Origin: Flavobacterium circumlabens
GTDB lineage: Bacteria; Bacteroidota; Bacteroidia; Flavobacteriales; Flavobacteriaceae
Reading direction: 5' to 3'
Assembly: GCF_004345565.1 (NCBI RefSeq)
Contig: NZ_SLWA01000013.1
Span: 1 to 64,000 of the forward strand
DNA: 64,000 nucleotides
Positions 42,655 through 50,928 of this stretch are shown here, one piece after another. The notes beneath the pieces are model-generated. The model saw nothing but the letters and a program-made list of their open reading frames with translations. It did no database searches and had not been told where the DNA came from. Position 1 is the first letter of the stretch, and each line of letters opens with the position of its first letter. Position numbers and translations under genes: made by a program.

Positions 42655-43534
42655 AAAAATAATACTACTCTTCATAATCGCAGCATTGGCTGGCTGTTCT
42701 TCCAGTAAGCCTGCTATTGCCACAACTAAAAAACAGGCGGCGATTCAGAAACCCAGGGTAGCTTCGACTAAAAAAGGGACCTATTCTAAACCTATAGGTA
42801 AATATCCCACCACAAATAATACCACTGAGGTTATTCAGTCTACTTCAAAAACGGTTGTTACAAGTGATTTGATCAATAATTATGTTTTGCAGTTTAAAGA
42901 TATTGCAATGGGAAATATGCAGAAATATGGCATTCCGGCAAGTATTATTCTGGCACAGGGAATTTTGGAATCCGGTGCAGGAAGGGGAGATCTGGCTTTG
43001 GAAGCCAATAATCATTTCGGAATAAAATGTCATAAGGACTGGCTGGGCGAAAGTGTTCGCCATGATGACGATTCCGCTCAGGAATGTTTTCGAAAATATA
43101 CAGAAGCTTCAGATTCCTATCGGGATCATGCTTTGTTTTTGGTAGGCAAGAACAGATATGCGACATTATTTACTTACGAAAAAGATGATTACAAAGCCTG
43201 GGCAAAAGGTTTACGTGCTGCGGGTTATGCCACTGATCCTAACTATCCGGATAAGTTAATTAGTTACATAGAAAGGTATAATCTGCATCAGTACGATTGT
43301 CTGGTTACCGGAAAGAGCTATACGGCAATTAATAAATCGGCTCCGACAAGAACCTCAAATACAAAAACAAATTCGGAGCCAGCTTCAAATGATCCCAATC
43401 TATACGAAGTTCAAAAAGGAGATACCTTATATTCAATTTCAAAAAAATTCAATGTATTGGTTGATGATTTAAAACGAAAAAACAATCTTTCAGACAATGC
43501 TCTTTCTGTTGGACAGAAGTTGAAGGTGATGTAG
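42647..43534 (+). CDS. Lipoprotein glucosaminidase with LysM domain
   Basis: 295 residues. A lipoprotein signal ends at LAGC (Cys17). A Lys/Thr-rich linker precedes a glucosaminidase (FlgJ/LytG-type) domain at about 72-225, with QGILESGAGRGDLA carrying the catalytic Glu, NNHFGIKCH, DSYRDHALFL and WAKGLRAAGYATDPNYPDKL. A C-terminal LysM motif (about 251-294, YEVQKGDTLYSISKKFNV) binds peptidoglycan. It acts as a cell-wall hydrolase in the periplasm. It overlaps the PLP-enzyme gene by eight bases and is followed by hemL. Confidence 0.93.
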   Translation: MFKKIILLFIIAALAGCSSSKPAIATTKKQAAIQKPRVASTKKGTYSKPIGKYPTTNNTTEVIQSTSKTVVTSDLINNYVLQFKDIAMGNMQKYGIPASIILAQGILESGAGRGDLALEANNHFGIKCHKDWLGESVRHDDDSAQECFRKYTEASDSYRDHALFLVGKNRYATLFTYEKDDYKAWAKGLRAAGYATDPNYPDKLISYIERYNLHQYDCLVTGKSYTAINKSAPTRTSNTKTNSEPASNDPNLYEVQKGDTLYSISKKFNVLVDDLKRKNNLSDNALSVGQKLKVM

Positions 43535-43568
43535 TTTTTTTAGTCTCAGTCTCAGTGAAATCGTAAAT

Positions 43569-43603
43569 AATCTAAAATCAGAACTCTAAAATATAAAGTC
43601 AAA
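43569..43603 (+). repeat. Heptamer array before hemL
   Basis: AATCTAA, AATCAGA, ACTCTAA, AATATAA and AGTCAAA are consecutive with period 7; one A separates them from the hemL ATG at 43605. It is the same family and position as the array before der. Confidence 0.75.
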
Positions 43604-43604
43604 A

Positions 43605-44891
43605 ATGATATATAAAAGAAGTAGTGAGCTTTTTGCGGAAGCAGAAAAAGTAATCCCGGGAGGAGTAAATTCGCCAGTACGAGCATTTAAAGCCGTTGGC
43701 GGAACTCCTATTTTTGTAAAAAGTGCCAAAGGTGCTTATTTGTATGATGAAGACGGAAATAAATTAATTGATTATATCAATTCCTGGGGGCCAATGGTTT
43801 TGGGTCACGCTTATCAGCCGGTGGTTGATGCTGTAATCGAAAAAGCCAAATTAGGAACTTCATTCGGCATGCCGACAGAACTGGAAACTCAAATTGCAGC
43901 TTTAGCGGTTTCGATGGTTCCGAATATCGATAAAATACGGTTTGTAAATTCAGGTACAGAAGCTTGTATGAGTGCGATTCGTCTGGCTCGCGGATTTACA
44001 AAAAGAGATAAAATAATCAAATTTGCAGGTTGCTACCACGGACATTCAGATTCATTTCTGATTCAGGCAGGAAGTGGTGCCGTAACTTTCGGATCTCCAA
44101 ATAGTCCAGGGGTTACAGAAGGAACCGCAAAAGATACATTGCTGGCCAAATACAATGATTTAGAGAATGTAAAGACTTTAATCGAAGCCAACAAAAACGA
44201 AATTGCAGCTATTATTATTGAACCTGTTGCCGGAAATATGGGATGTATTCCCCCTCAAAAAGGATTCTTGCAGGGATTGAGAGATTTATGTACTGCAAAT
44301 GGAATTTTATTAATCTTTGATGAGGTGATGACTGGTTTCCGTCTGGCTCGCGGCGGTGTTCAGGAATTGTATAATATCACTGCTGATATCGTAACTTTCG
44401 GAAAAGTAATTGGCGGAGGATTGCCGGTTGGCGCTTTTGCAGCACGCGAAGAAATTATGAATCATCTGGCACCACTTGGTCCGGTGTATCAGGCCGGAAC
44501 ATTATCAGGAAATCCTTTGGCAATGGCGGCAGGATTAGCGATGCTACAATCGTTAGATAATGATCGTGCTATTTTTACCCGTTTAGAAGAAAAAACAGCC
44601 TATTTAGAAGCAGGAATTGATAAGGTTTTGAAAGCAAATAATGTTGTCTTCACTATTAACAGAGTAGGTTCGATGATTTCCGTGCATTTTGATGCCAATC
44701 CGGTTACGGATTTTCAAACCGCAGCAAAAGGAGATAACGAAACATTCAAAAAATTCTTCCACGGTTTATTGCAGGAAGGTATTTATATTGCGCCATCGGC
44801 CTATGAAACCTGGTTTATTACAGATGCATTGACGTATGAGGATTTAGATTTTACGATTAATGCGATTGATAAGGTTTCGAAGACATTTTAA
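43605..44891 (+). CDS. hemL: Glutamate-1-semialdehyde 2,1-aminomutase
   Basis: 428 residues, normal length. It makes 5-aminolevulinate from glutamate-1-semialdehyde in the C5 haem pathway. Diagnostic blocks are IPGGVNSPVRAFKAVGG near the N-terminus, NSGTEACMSAIRLARG, GCYHGHSDSFL, FDEVMTGFR and TFGKVIGGGLPVGAF with the PLP lysine (about 267). YQAGTLSGNPLAMAAG follows. The gene comes after the glucosaminidase with a heptamer-repeat leader and ends at a terminator. Other hem genes are not nearby. Confidence 0.97.
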   Translation: MIYKRSSELFAEAEKVIPGGVNSPVRAFKAVGGTPIFVKSAKGAYLYDEDGNKLIDYINSWGPMVLGHAYQPVVDAVIEKAKLGTSFGMPTELETQIAALAVSMVPNIDKIRFVNSGTEACMSAIRLARGFTKRDKIIKFAGCYHGHSDSFLIQAGSGAVTFGSPNSPGVTEGTAKDTLLAKYNDLENVKTLIEANKNEIAAIIIEPVAGNMGCIPPQKGFLQGLRDLCTANGILLIFDEVMTGFRLARGGVQELYNITADIVTFGKVIGGGLPVGAFAAREEIMNHLAPLGPVYQAGTLSGNPLAMAAGLAMLQSLDNDRAIFTRLEEKTAYLEAGIDKVLKANNVVFTINRVGSMISVHFDANPVTDFQTAAKGDNETFKKFFHGLLQEGIYIAPSAYETWFITDALTYEDLDFTINAIDKVSKTF

Positions 44892-44917
44892 AAATTAAAA
44901 TATATATTTTTCAATTT

Positions 44918-44954
44918 AAGGTTCCGCTTTTTTAGTAAAGCAGAACCTTTTTTT
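44918..44954 (+). terminator. Terminator of hemL
   Basis: AAGGTTCCGCTTT pairs with AAAGCAGAACCTT (one mismatch) around TTTAGT, followed by TTTTTTAT. Confidence 0.8.
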
Positions 44955-45009
44955 ATGGGATTGAAATGTCGAATGGTATTAGTTAATGAAAAGTTAATAA
45001 GTAGGTTTT

Positions 45010-45041
45010 TTGCTATATATTTAGAATAAAAATTATTTTTG
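45010..45041 (+). promoter_or_regulatory. Promoter of the zinc metalloprotease gene
   Basis: TTG (45010-45012), a 21-base spacer and TATTTTTG (45034-45041) fit the Bacteroidota promoter. The start codon is 30 bases further on. Confidence 0.65.
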
Positions 45042-45071
45042 TTTATCAAATAACCATTAAACCAACAATAA

Positions 45072-47546
45072 ATGAAGAAATTTTTCATTTTTACTACAAT
45101 GGCAGTTTTTATGCTGTTTTCTACTAATCAATTTGCCCAATCCAACAAAAAGAAATCTAAAAAAGACGAAGCTGTCGTTGCGCCACCGGAGAAAAAATCA
45201 GAATCTGCAATTAAGGAATACAGTAAAGTAATTACGAAAGATGCTGTTTCTGATCCGGGTCTTTTCACGGTTCATAAAGTCGAAAAAAAGTATTATTTCG
45301 AGATTCCCAATAAGTATTTAAACAAGGATATGCTTTTAGTGAGCAGACTTTCTAAATTGCCTTCTAATCTGGGAGGCGGATATGTAAACGCAGGTTCAGA
45401 AACCAATGAGCAATTAATAGTCTGGCAGCGTTTTCAGGATAAAATTTTAATCAAATCAAAATCTTATAACGCGGTTGCGAACGATACTTTGCCGATTAGT
45501 ATTTCGGTAAAATCTAACAATTACGAACCAACCTTATTTGCTTTTGATATTGTCGCTTTTAGCAAAGATTCCGCAAATACGGTTATTGACGTAACGAAGT
45601 TTTACAGTACTGACGTAAAAGCCATCAGCGGAATATCGGCAGAAATGCGTGAAACGTATAAAGTAAAAGGACTGGATGATTCGAGAAGTTTTATCAATAC
45701 GATTAAAAGTTTTCCGATGAATATCGAAGTGATTCAGGATTTGACTTACAATGCTTCTAAACCATCTATGTTAGAAGAAACAGAATCCATAAGCATCCAG
45801 ATGAATCAGTCTATGGTTTTGTTGCCGGAAGTCCCGATGAAACCCAGATTAGAAGATCCGAGAGTAGGCTGGTTCACCGTAAGTCAATACGACTACGGAA
45901 GTAATGAATTGAAATCTGACCTTAAAACGTACATTCGCCGCTGGAGATTAGAACCAAAAGATCCTGAAGCGTACAACCGAGGAGAATTGGTTGAACCGAT
46001 TAAGCCAATTGTTTATTATTTAGATCCTGCAACACCGGAGAAGTTGAGAAAATACATCAGGCAGGGAATCGAAGAATGGCAAAAAGCATTTGAAGCTGCC
46101 GGATTTAAAAATGCCATTATTGCCAAAGATGCGCCAACCAAAGAAGAAGATCCGGATTTCAGCCCTGAAGATGTTCGTTATTCTGTGATTCGCTATGTAG
46201 CAAGTACCACCCGAAATGCAGTTGGACCAAGTGTTTCAGATCCCAGAACCGGAGAAATTATTGAAAGCGATGTAATCTGGTATCATAACCATTTGCGTTC
46301 TTACAGAAATCGCTATTTGTTAGAAACCGGAGCTGCAAATCCGTCCGCGAGAACATTACAAACCAGTGATCAGGAAATGGGAGAAATGATGCAAATGGTA
46401 ATCGCTCATGAAGTAGGACATGCTTTGGGATTCCCGCATAATATGGGCGCGAGCTGTGCTTATGATGTGGAGAGTTACAGAAATGGAGATTTTACACAAC
46501 AAAACGGGATCTCGGCAAGTATCATGGATTATGCCCGTTTTAATTATATCGCACAACCCGGTGACAAAAACATTCGTTTTATTCGTAAAATGGGTGCTTA
46601 TGATCAGTATGCAGTAAATTGGGGATACAGAGTGATCCCGAATGCCAAATCTCCTCAGGATGAAGCAGCAACTTTAGATAAATGGATTCTGGAGAAAGCC
46701 GGAAATCCATTATATAAATTCGGAAAACAAAGCAGTGCTTTTGACCCGACTTCCCAAACAGAGGATATTGGAAATAATTCTATGAAAGCAAGCACTTACG
46801 GAATGAAAAACCTGGAATATGTAGCCGGACATTTGAATGAATGGACGAGTACTGTAACCAATAATTATGAAGATCTCGATGAGTTGTATAAGGAAATGCT
46901 GGAAGTTTGGAGCAGATATGTAGGTCATGTTGTTACCAATGTGGGTGGCGTTTATGAAAATACCAAAAAGCCAAATCAGGCGGGAAGTGTTTACGAAGTA
47001 GTGCCGAAAGCAAAACAAACAGAAGCGATGAACTGGCTTCAAACAAATGCTTTTGCTTCGCCAACGTGGATTGTAAATGTCAATACCTTAAAAAATACCG
47101 ATTTTGCGGGTTATTCAGAAAGGTTTAGAAGCTTACAGGTGCGACATTTGAATAGTTTACTAAGTATTGGTCGCATTGGCCGATTAATGGATAATGAAAT
47201 TCTGGGTGCAGATACTTACAAAGCCCTGGATTTATTAAAAGACACCCGAAGAGGAATCTGGAAAGAAGCCGTAACGCCAACGAATGTAACCATATACAGA
47301 AGAAATTTGCAACGCGGTTATATCGACAGAATGGGCGCTTTGATGACAGAAGAAATTAAGCCAACGGACCGATCAGTGATCTATTACAATGTAGCACAAT
47401 CTGATGTCAGGGCTTTGGTTCGTGGGGAATTAAGCGCATTAAGAAGTACGCTTGCCTCTGCAAAAGCAAGACCCGTAAATACAGAAACAAAATACCATTA
47501 TGAAGATTGTATGAAAAGAATTGATTTAATACTTAATCCAAAATAG
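45072..47546 (+). CDS. Large exported zinc metalloprotease (DUF5117/DUF4953 type)
   Basis: 824 residues with a signal peptide to about residue 23 (FMLFSTNQFAQ). The zinc site HEVGHALGFPH begins at about residue 446, with the extended HExxHxxGxxH of metzincins; SIMDYARFNY downstream contains a Met as in the Met-turn. The N-terminal part (about 60-330, with VSRLSKLPSNLGGGYVNAGS and YFEIPNKYL) and the C-terminal part match the Bacteroidota family annotated as zinc-dependent metalloprotease with DUF5117, DUF5118 and DUF4953. Its substrate is unknown. It has its own promoter and a terminator. Confidence 0.9.
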   Translation: MKKFFIFTTMAVFMLFSTNQFAQSNKKKSKKDEAVVAPPEKKSESAIKEYSKVITKDAVSDPGLFTVHKVEKKYYFEIPNKYLNKDMLLVSRLSKLPSNLGGGYVNAGSETNEQLIVWQRFQDKILIKSKSYNAVANDTLPISISVKSNNYEPTLFAFDIVAFSKDSANTVIDVTKFYSTDVKAISGISAEMRETYKVKGLDDSRSFINTIKSFPMNIEVIQDLTYNASKPSMLEETESISIQMNQSMVLLPEVPMKPRLEDPRVGWFTVSQYDYGSNELKSDLKTYIRRWRLEPKDPEAYNRGELVEPIKPIVYYLDPATPEKLRKYIRQGIEEWQKAFEAAGFKNAIIAKDAPTKEEDPDFSPEDVRYSVIRYVASTTRNAVGPSVSDPRTGEIIESDVIWYHNHLRSYRNRYLLETGAANPSARTLQTSDQEMGEMMQMVIAHEVGHALGFPHNMGASCAYDVESYRNGDFTQQNGISASIMDYARFNYIAQPGDKNIRFIRKMGAYDQYAVNWGYRVIPNAKSPQDEAATLDKWILEKAGNPLYKFGKQSSAFDPTSQTEDIGNNSMKASTYGMKNLEYVAGHLNEWTSTVTNNYEDLDELYKEMLEVWSRYVGHVVTNVGGVYENTKKPNQAGSVYEVVPKAKQTEAMNWLQTNAFASPTWIVNVNTLKNTDFAGYSERFRSLQVRHLNSLLSIGRIGRLMDNEILGADTYKALDLLKDTRRGIWKEAVTPTNVTIYRRNLQRGYIDRMGALMTEEIKPTDRSVIYYNVAQSDVRALVRGELSALRSTLASAKARPVNTETKYHYEDCMKRIDLILNPK

Positions 47547-47558
47547 GAAGTATACAAA

Positions 47559-47590
47559 ACAAAAAAGAGGCTTTAAAAGCCTCTTTTTTT
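47559..47590. terminator. Bidirectional terminator
   Basis: GAGGC-TTTAAAA-GCCTC within A-run and T-run (AAAAAAGAGGC ... GCCTCTTTTTTT). It ends the metalloprotease gene and the convergent Spy-like gene. Confidence 0.85.
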
Positions 47591-47598
47591 GATCTCAA

Positions 47599-48333
47599 TT
47601 ACATTTTATCTTTTCGGTGATCTTTCATTTTGTCCTGATGCGTTTTTTGAATAACCGCCCATTCTTTATATTGCTCAGCATTCAGAATAGCTTTCATTTT
47701 GGCATCTGTAGCTTTGCGATCTTCTTTCATTTGTTTTTTCAAGGCGTCTTTTTCTGCAGCAGTTGGTGCTGTACCAGCCTCTTTTCGGCTCTTTTTCAGC
47801 ATTGCCATCTTGGTACTTCTGTCAGATAAAAGTTCACCCACTTGTTTTTGCTGATCGGCATTCAGGTTTAGCTCCGTTGTTAATTTTTGCAAATGTGCCT
47901 GATCGCGTTCTTGTGGAGATTTCATATCTCTTTTGCCTTTATGACCGCCTTTGTGTTCTTTTTTAAGAGCCGTCCATTTGGTGTATTGATCAGTATTTAA
48001 AATGGCTTTCATTTTAGCATCGTTTGCTGCTTTTTCAGTTTCCATTTGTTTTTTAAACGCTTCCCTTTCCTCAGCAGTAGGTTTTACTTTACTGTCTTTT
48101 TTAGCATCTCTGAATTTTTCTGCTTTAGCACTTCTTTCTGCCAGTAGCTGTTTTACCTGATCCTGTTGTTTTTTATCTAAACTCAATTCAGTAGTTAATT
48201 TTTGTAAATGTTTTTCATTTCGCTGTTCCGGAGTTAATTTTTCTTTTTGATCACGTGCCGGTTTCTGATTGATGTCTTGTGCAAAACTTACTATTCCAAC
48301 GAATAATAAAGCTGCTATAAATAATTTTTTCAT
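47599..48333 (-). CDS. Spy/CpxP-like exported helical protein with internal duplication
   Basis: 244 residues with a signal peptide ending near VSFAQ (19). The mature protein is highly charged and helical and contains two copies of one domain: about 32-130 (LTPEQRNEKHLQKLTTEL ... MKAILNTDQYTKW) and about 139-236 (KSPQERDQAHLQKLTTEL ... MKAILNAEQYKEW). The neighbouring 146-residue paralog has one copy. LxxxQ-type helical repeats recall the Spy/CpxP periplasmic chaperones, so a role in envelope stress is likely (inference). It has an ECF-sigma-like promoter. Confidence 0.88.
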   Translation of the reverse strand: MKKLFIAALLFVGIVSFAQDINQKPARDQKEKLTPEQRNEKHLQKLTTELSLDKKQQDQVKQLLAERSAKAEKFRDAKKDSKVKPTAEEREAFKKQMETEKAANDAKMKAILNTDQYTKWTALKKEHKGGHKGKRDMKSPQERDQAHLQKLTTELNLNADQQKQVGELLSDRSTKMAMLKKSRKEAGTAPTAAEKDALKKQMKEDRKATDAKMKAILNAEQYKEWAVIQKTHQDKMKDHRKDKM

Positions 48334-48360
48334 AATTCGTTTTTTAAAGATTTATATTGA

Positions 48361-48391
48361 TTAGACTTCAAGAAGTTTGCTAAGTTTAATC
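48361..48391 (-). promoter_or_regulatory. ECF-sigma-like promoter of the duplicated Spy-like gene
   Basis: On the minus strand GATTAAACTTA (48391-48381) and GTCTAA (48366-48361) are separated by 17 bases between TTAAAC and GTCTAA. AAC in the -35 element and GTC in the -10 element are typical of ECF sigma promoters. The same arrangement precedes the paralog at 48963-48993. GTCTAA lies 27 bases before the ATG. Confidence 0.65.
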
Positions 48392-48457
48392 AGATTGTGA
48401 GATTTATCTTTTAATTAACAGAAAGTATTAAGGAAAGCATAATGCAGTTAGAAAATA

Positions 48458-48485
48458 AAAAAGAGGCGATTGAAGCCTCTTTTTG
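48458..48485 (-). terminator. Terminator of the 146-residue Spy-like gene
   Basis: On the minus strand AAAAAGAGGC, loop and GCCTCTTTTTTAT form a terminator, with stem GAGGC/GCCTC. It shares the GAGGC stem with the terminator of the neighbouring paralog. Confidence 0.75.
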
Positions 48486-48495
48486 TACACTATAA

Positions 48496-48936
48496 TTAGT
48501 TGTTTTCGTCTTTGCGTTCTCTCATTTTTTCTCTGACCTTATCTCTTTTTTCTTCCTGAAGAGAGGTCCATTTTTTATATTGGTCAGCGTTCAGGATGGC
48601 TTTCATTTTAGCATCATTTGAAGCAACTTCTTCGTCCATTTGTTTTTTGAAAGCCGCTTTTTCTTCAGCAGTAGGTTTTACATTACTCTCTTTTTTTGCT
48701 TTACGGGCTTCTTTAAGACTTTCCACCTTTGCACTCCTTTCGGCTAACAATTGTTTGATCTGAGTTTGCTGATTGGCATCCAGATTTAATTCAGAGGTCA
48801 TTTTCTTTAAATGCTTTTCATTACGCTGCTCCGGAGTCATTCTCTCTTTTTGATCGCGGGCAGGTTTTTGATCCATGTCTTGTGCAAAACTTGCTAGTCC
48901 AACGAATAGCATAGCTGCGATAAATAATTTTTTCAT
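48496..48936 (-). CDS. Spy/CpxP-like exported helical protein, single domain
   Basis: 146 residues, signal peptide ending near ASFAQ (19). One copy of the domain follows: MTPEQRNEKHLKKMTSELNL, QQTQIKQLLAERSAKVE, PTAEEKAAFKKQMDEEV and MKAILNADQYKKWTSL, with a charged tail. It is clearly related to both halves of the downstream 244-residue protein, and signal peptide and DNA upstream are also alike, so the pair arose by gene duplication including the promoter. Confidence 0.88.
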   Translation of the reverse strand: MKKLFIAAMLFVGLASFAQDMDQKPARDQKERMTPEQRNEKHLKKMTSELNLDANQQTQIKQLLAERSAKVESLKEARKAKKESNVKPTAEEKAAFKKQMDEEVASNDAKMKAILNADQYKKWTSLQEEKRDKVREKMRERKDENN

Positions 48937-48962
48937 GATTTTGTTTTTTAAGTTTATGTCAG

Positions 48963-48993
48963 TTAGACTTTGTAAAATCCCTTAGGTTTAATC
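48963..48993 (-). promoter_or_regulatory. ECF-sigma-like promoter of the single-domain Spy-like gene
   Basis: On the minus strand GATTAAACCTA (48993-48983) and GTCTAA (48968-48963), with 17 bases between TTAAAC and GTCTAA, sit 26 bases before the ATG. Same elements and spacing as at 48361-48391. Confidence 0.65.
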
Positions 48994-49128
48994 GATTAGT
49001 AGTAATTATGAAATTTTTAACGCGTTGAAAATCATTAATTAAGGTATTAACTGATTTTTGTTAGGATAAGATTCAGAATTAATCCTTAAATTTAAGAAAT
49101 TATAAATGCAAATAAAAACTTACAATAT

Positions 49129-50151
49129 ATGAATTCAGCAGCATCATTAAATGAAAATAAAATTGCTTTTTTTTCAACACAGCCTTACGATAAAACTTTT
49201 TTTAACCAATACAATGAGTTTGGTTTCGAATTGGACTTTTTCGAAACACAGCTCAATCCGCAGACTGTCACTTTAATTCAGGAGTATAGTATTGTATGCG
49301 TTTTTGTAAACGATATTGTCAACGAAGCTGTAATCAAACAATTGGCCGAAAAAAACGTAAAGATTATAGCTTTGCGTTGTGCCGGTTTTAATAATGTTGA
49401 TTTAGAAGCTGCTAAAAAATACAATCTTAAAGTTTGCCGTGTTCCCGCCTATTCGCCTCAGGCAGTTGCAGAACATGCTATGGCCATGATTTTGACCTTA
49501 AACAGAAAAACGCATAAAGCCTATAACAGAGTCCGGGAACAGAACTTCTCGTTAAACGGATTATTGGGCTTTGATTTATACGGAAAAACAATCGGAATCA
49601 TCGGAACAGGCAATATCGGGAAAGCTTTTGCTAAAATCGCTTTAGGATTTGGATGCAAAGTATTGGCGTATGACATTGTAACCAATCTTGAAATGGAAAA
49701 AGACGGTGTTGTTTTTACTACCTTAAATAATGTTTTCAAAGAAAGCGATATCATTTCACTGCATTGTCCGTTAAACGAGCAAACGAAGCACGTAATTAAG
49801 GAAGAATCAATTGCTTTGATGAAAGACCACGTTATGATTATCAATACCAGCAGAGGAGGACTGATCGAAACGGCTGCTGTAATTGAAGGATTAAAAGAAG
49901 GCAAAATTGGTTATCTCGGAATTGATGTGTACGAGCAGGAAGAAAAACTGTTCTTCAGAGATCTTTCAGCAGACATTATTCAGGATGATGCCATTCAGCG
50001 TCTGATGAGTTTTCCGAATGTTTTGGTTACGGCCCATCAGGCTTTTTTTACCAATGAAGCTTTAACACAGATTGCCCTGGTTACTTTCAATAATATAAAA
50101 TCATTATTGACTCAAAATGACATCGAGAATAAAGCGGCGTTGCTGGTCTAA
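49129..50151 (+). CDS. D-2-hydroxyacid dehydrogenase, D-lactate dehydrogenase type
   Basis: 340 residues. The NAD-binding motif is GTGNIG (about 163-168, in GKTIGIIGTGNIGKAFA). Catalytic residues of the family are seen: Arg in NTSRGGLIE, Glu in DVYEQEEKLFF and His in VTAHQAFFT (about 303). LRCAGFNNVDLEAA and VPAYSPQAVAEHAMAM match the LdhA type that reduces pyruvate to D-lactate, but related enzymes use other 2-oxo acids. It has no cotranscribed partner and no clear promoter. Confidence 0.93.
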   Translation: MNSAASLNENKIAFFSTQPYDKTFFNQYNEFGFELDFFETQLNPQTVTLIQEYSIVCVFVNDIVNEAVIKQLAEKNVKIIALRCAGFNNVDLEAAKKYNLKVCRVPAYSPQAVAEHAMAMILTLNRKTHKAYNRVREQNFSLNGLLGFDLYGKTIGIIGTGNIGKAFAKIALGFGCKVLAYDIVTNLEMEKDGVVFTTLNNVFKESDIISLHCPLNEQTKHVIKEESIALMKDHVMIINTSRGGLIETAAVIEGLKEGKIGYLGIDVYEQEEKLFFRDLSADIIQDDAIQRLMSFPNVLVTAHQAFFTNEALTQIALVTFNNIKSLLTQNDIENKAALLV

Positions 50152-50168
50152 AAACCTGTAACGATTAC

Positions 50169-50200
50169 AAACCCGACAGTTTTTAAAACCTGTCGGATTT
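50169..50200. terminator. Hairpin downstream of the dehydrogenase gene
   Basis: AAACCCGACAG and CTGTCGGATTT form an 11-bp stem with one mismatch around ten bases. The T-run is short. It resembles the terminator at 19141-19174 (CCCGACAG/CTGTCGGG). Confidence 0.6.
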
Positions 50201-50236
50201 AACAAACATAATGTTGGGAATTTAAAACAGGAAATT

Positions 50237-50839
50237 ATGAAAAATACAATTTTAATGGCATTTGTGATTCTGGGAATTATTTCATGCCAAAACAAGGATA
50301 AAAAAGACGAGCAAAGCATAATAAAAACAATTGCGGAAGACACCTTGTCCAAGACAGCTGCGGGAACTGCTGATGTCAGTGATGCTCCTCCAAAAGAAGA
50401 TAAAGCAGTCGAGGTGATTCGAAAACAATTAAATGTCTTATTGCAGAAAGATTTGCCGGCAATGACCAAAGACGACCGGTTTTTTTATTATGATGCTTTT
50501 GATTTAAACAATGATAAAAAAGACGAATATTTCGTAGGTTTCTCAAATCCTTATTTCTGCGGAAGCGGAGGTTGTTCAGGCTATATTCTCAATAATAACG
50601 GAAGTGTAATCAATAAGTTTACCGTAACTGATTTCCCGATTTATGTAACCACTTCAGCAACTGAAAAATTTTATGATCTTATATTTGAGACTGGAGGGAA
50701 ATTTCATCTTATAAAAATAAAGAACGGCAAGTATCCTTCAAATCCATCTGTTCAGGAAATATGGAAAGGAGATATTACGAAAGAAAGCACGAAGGTTTTG
50801 GATATTCAAGGAAAGAAATTGGAAACGTATTCGTTTTAA
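50237..50839 (+). CDS. Lipoprotein of unknown function
   Basis: 200 residues. The lipoprotein signal ends at LGIISC (Cys17), followed by a charged Lys/Asp/Glu linker. The C-terminal half reads like a small beta-rich domain with a Cys pair (YFCGSGGCSGYI, about 107-118) and an EF-hand-like acidic segment (DAFDLNNDKKDEYFVGF) that may bind calcium. I cannot name a family. It lies between the dehydrogenase and the defence-like pair, and has no obvious link to either. Confidence 0.72.
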   Translation: MKNTILMAFVILGIISCQNKDKKDEQSIIKTIAEDTLSKTAAGTADVSDAPPKEDKAVEVIRKQLNVLLQKDLPAMTKDDRFFYYDAFDLNNDKKDEYFVGFSNPYFCGSGGCSGYILNNNGSVINKFTVTDFPIYVTTSATEKFYDLIFETGGKFHLIKIKNGKYPSNPSVQEIWKGDITKESTKVLDIQGKKLETYSF

Positions 50840-50870
50840 TTAATTTACAGAATTAAGCTTTAATTTCGTA

Positions 50871-50898
50871 TTGTGGACTTAAATAAAGTGTATATTTG
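50871..50898 (+). promoter_or_regulatory. Promoter of the ATPase-RloB pair
   Basis: TTG (50871-50873), a 17-base spacer and TATATTTG (50891-50898) fit the Bacteroidota promoter. The ATG is 31 bases downstream. Confidence 0.65.
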
Positions 50899-50928
50899 CA
50901 TAATATTCACAAATTAAATCCTTAAGTG

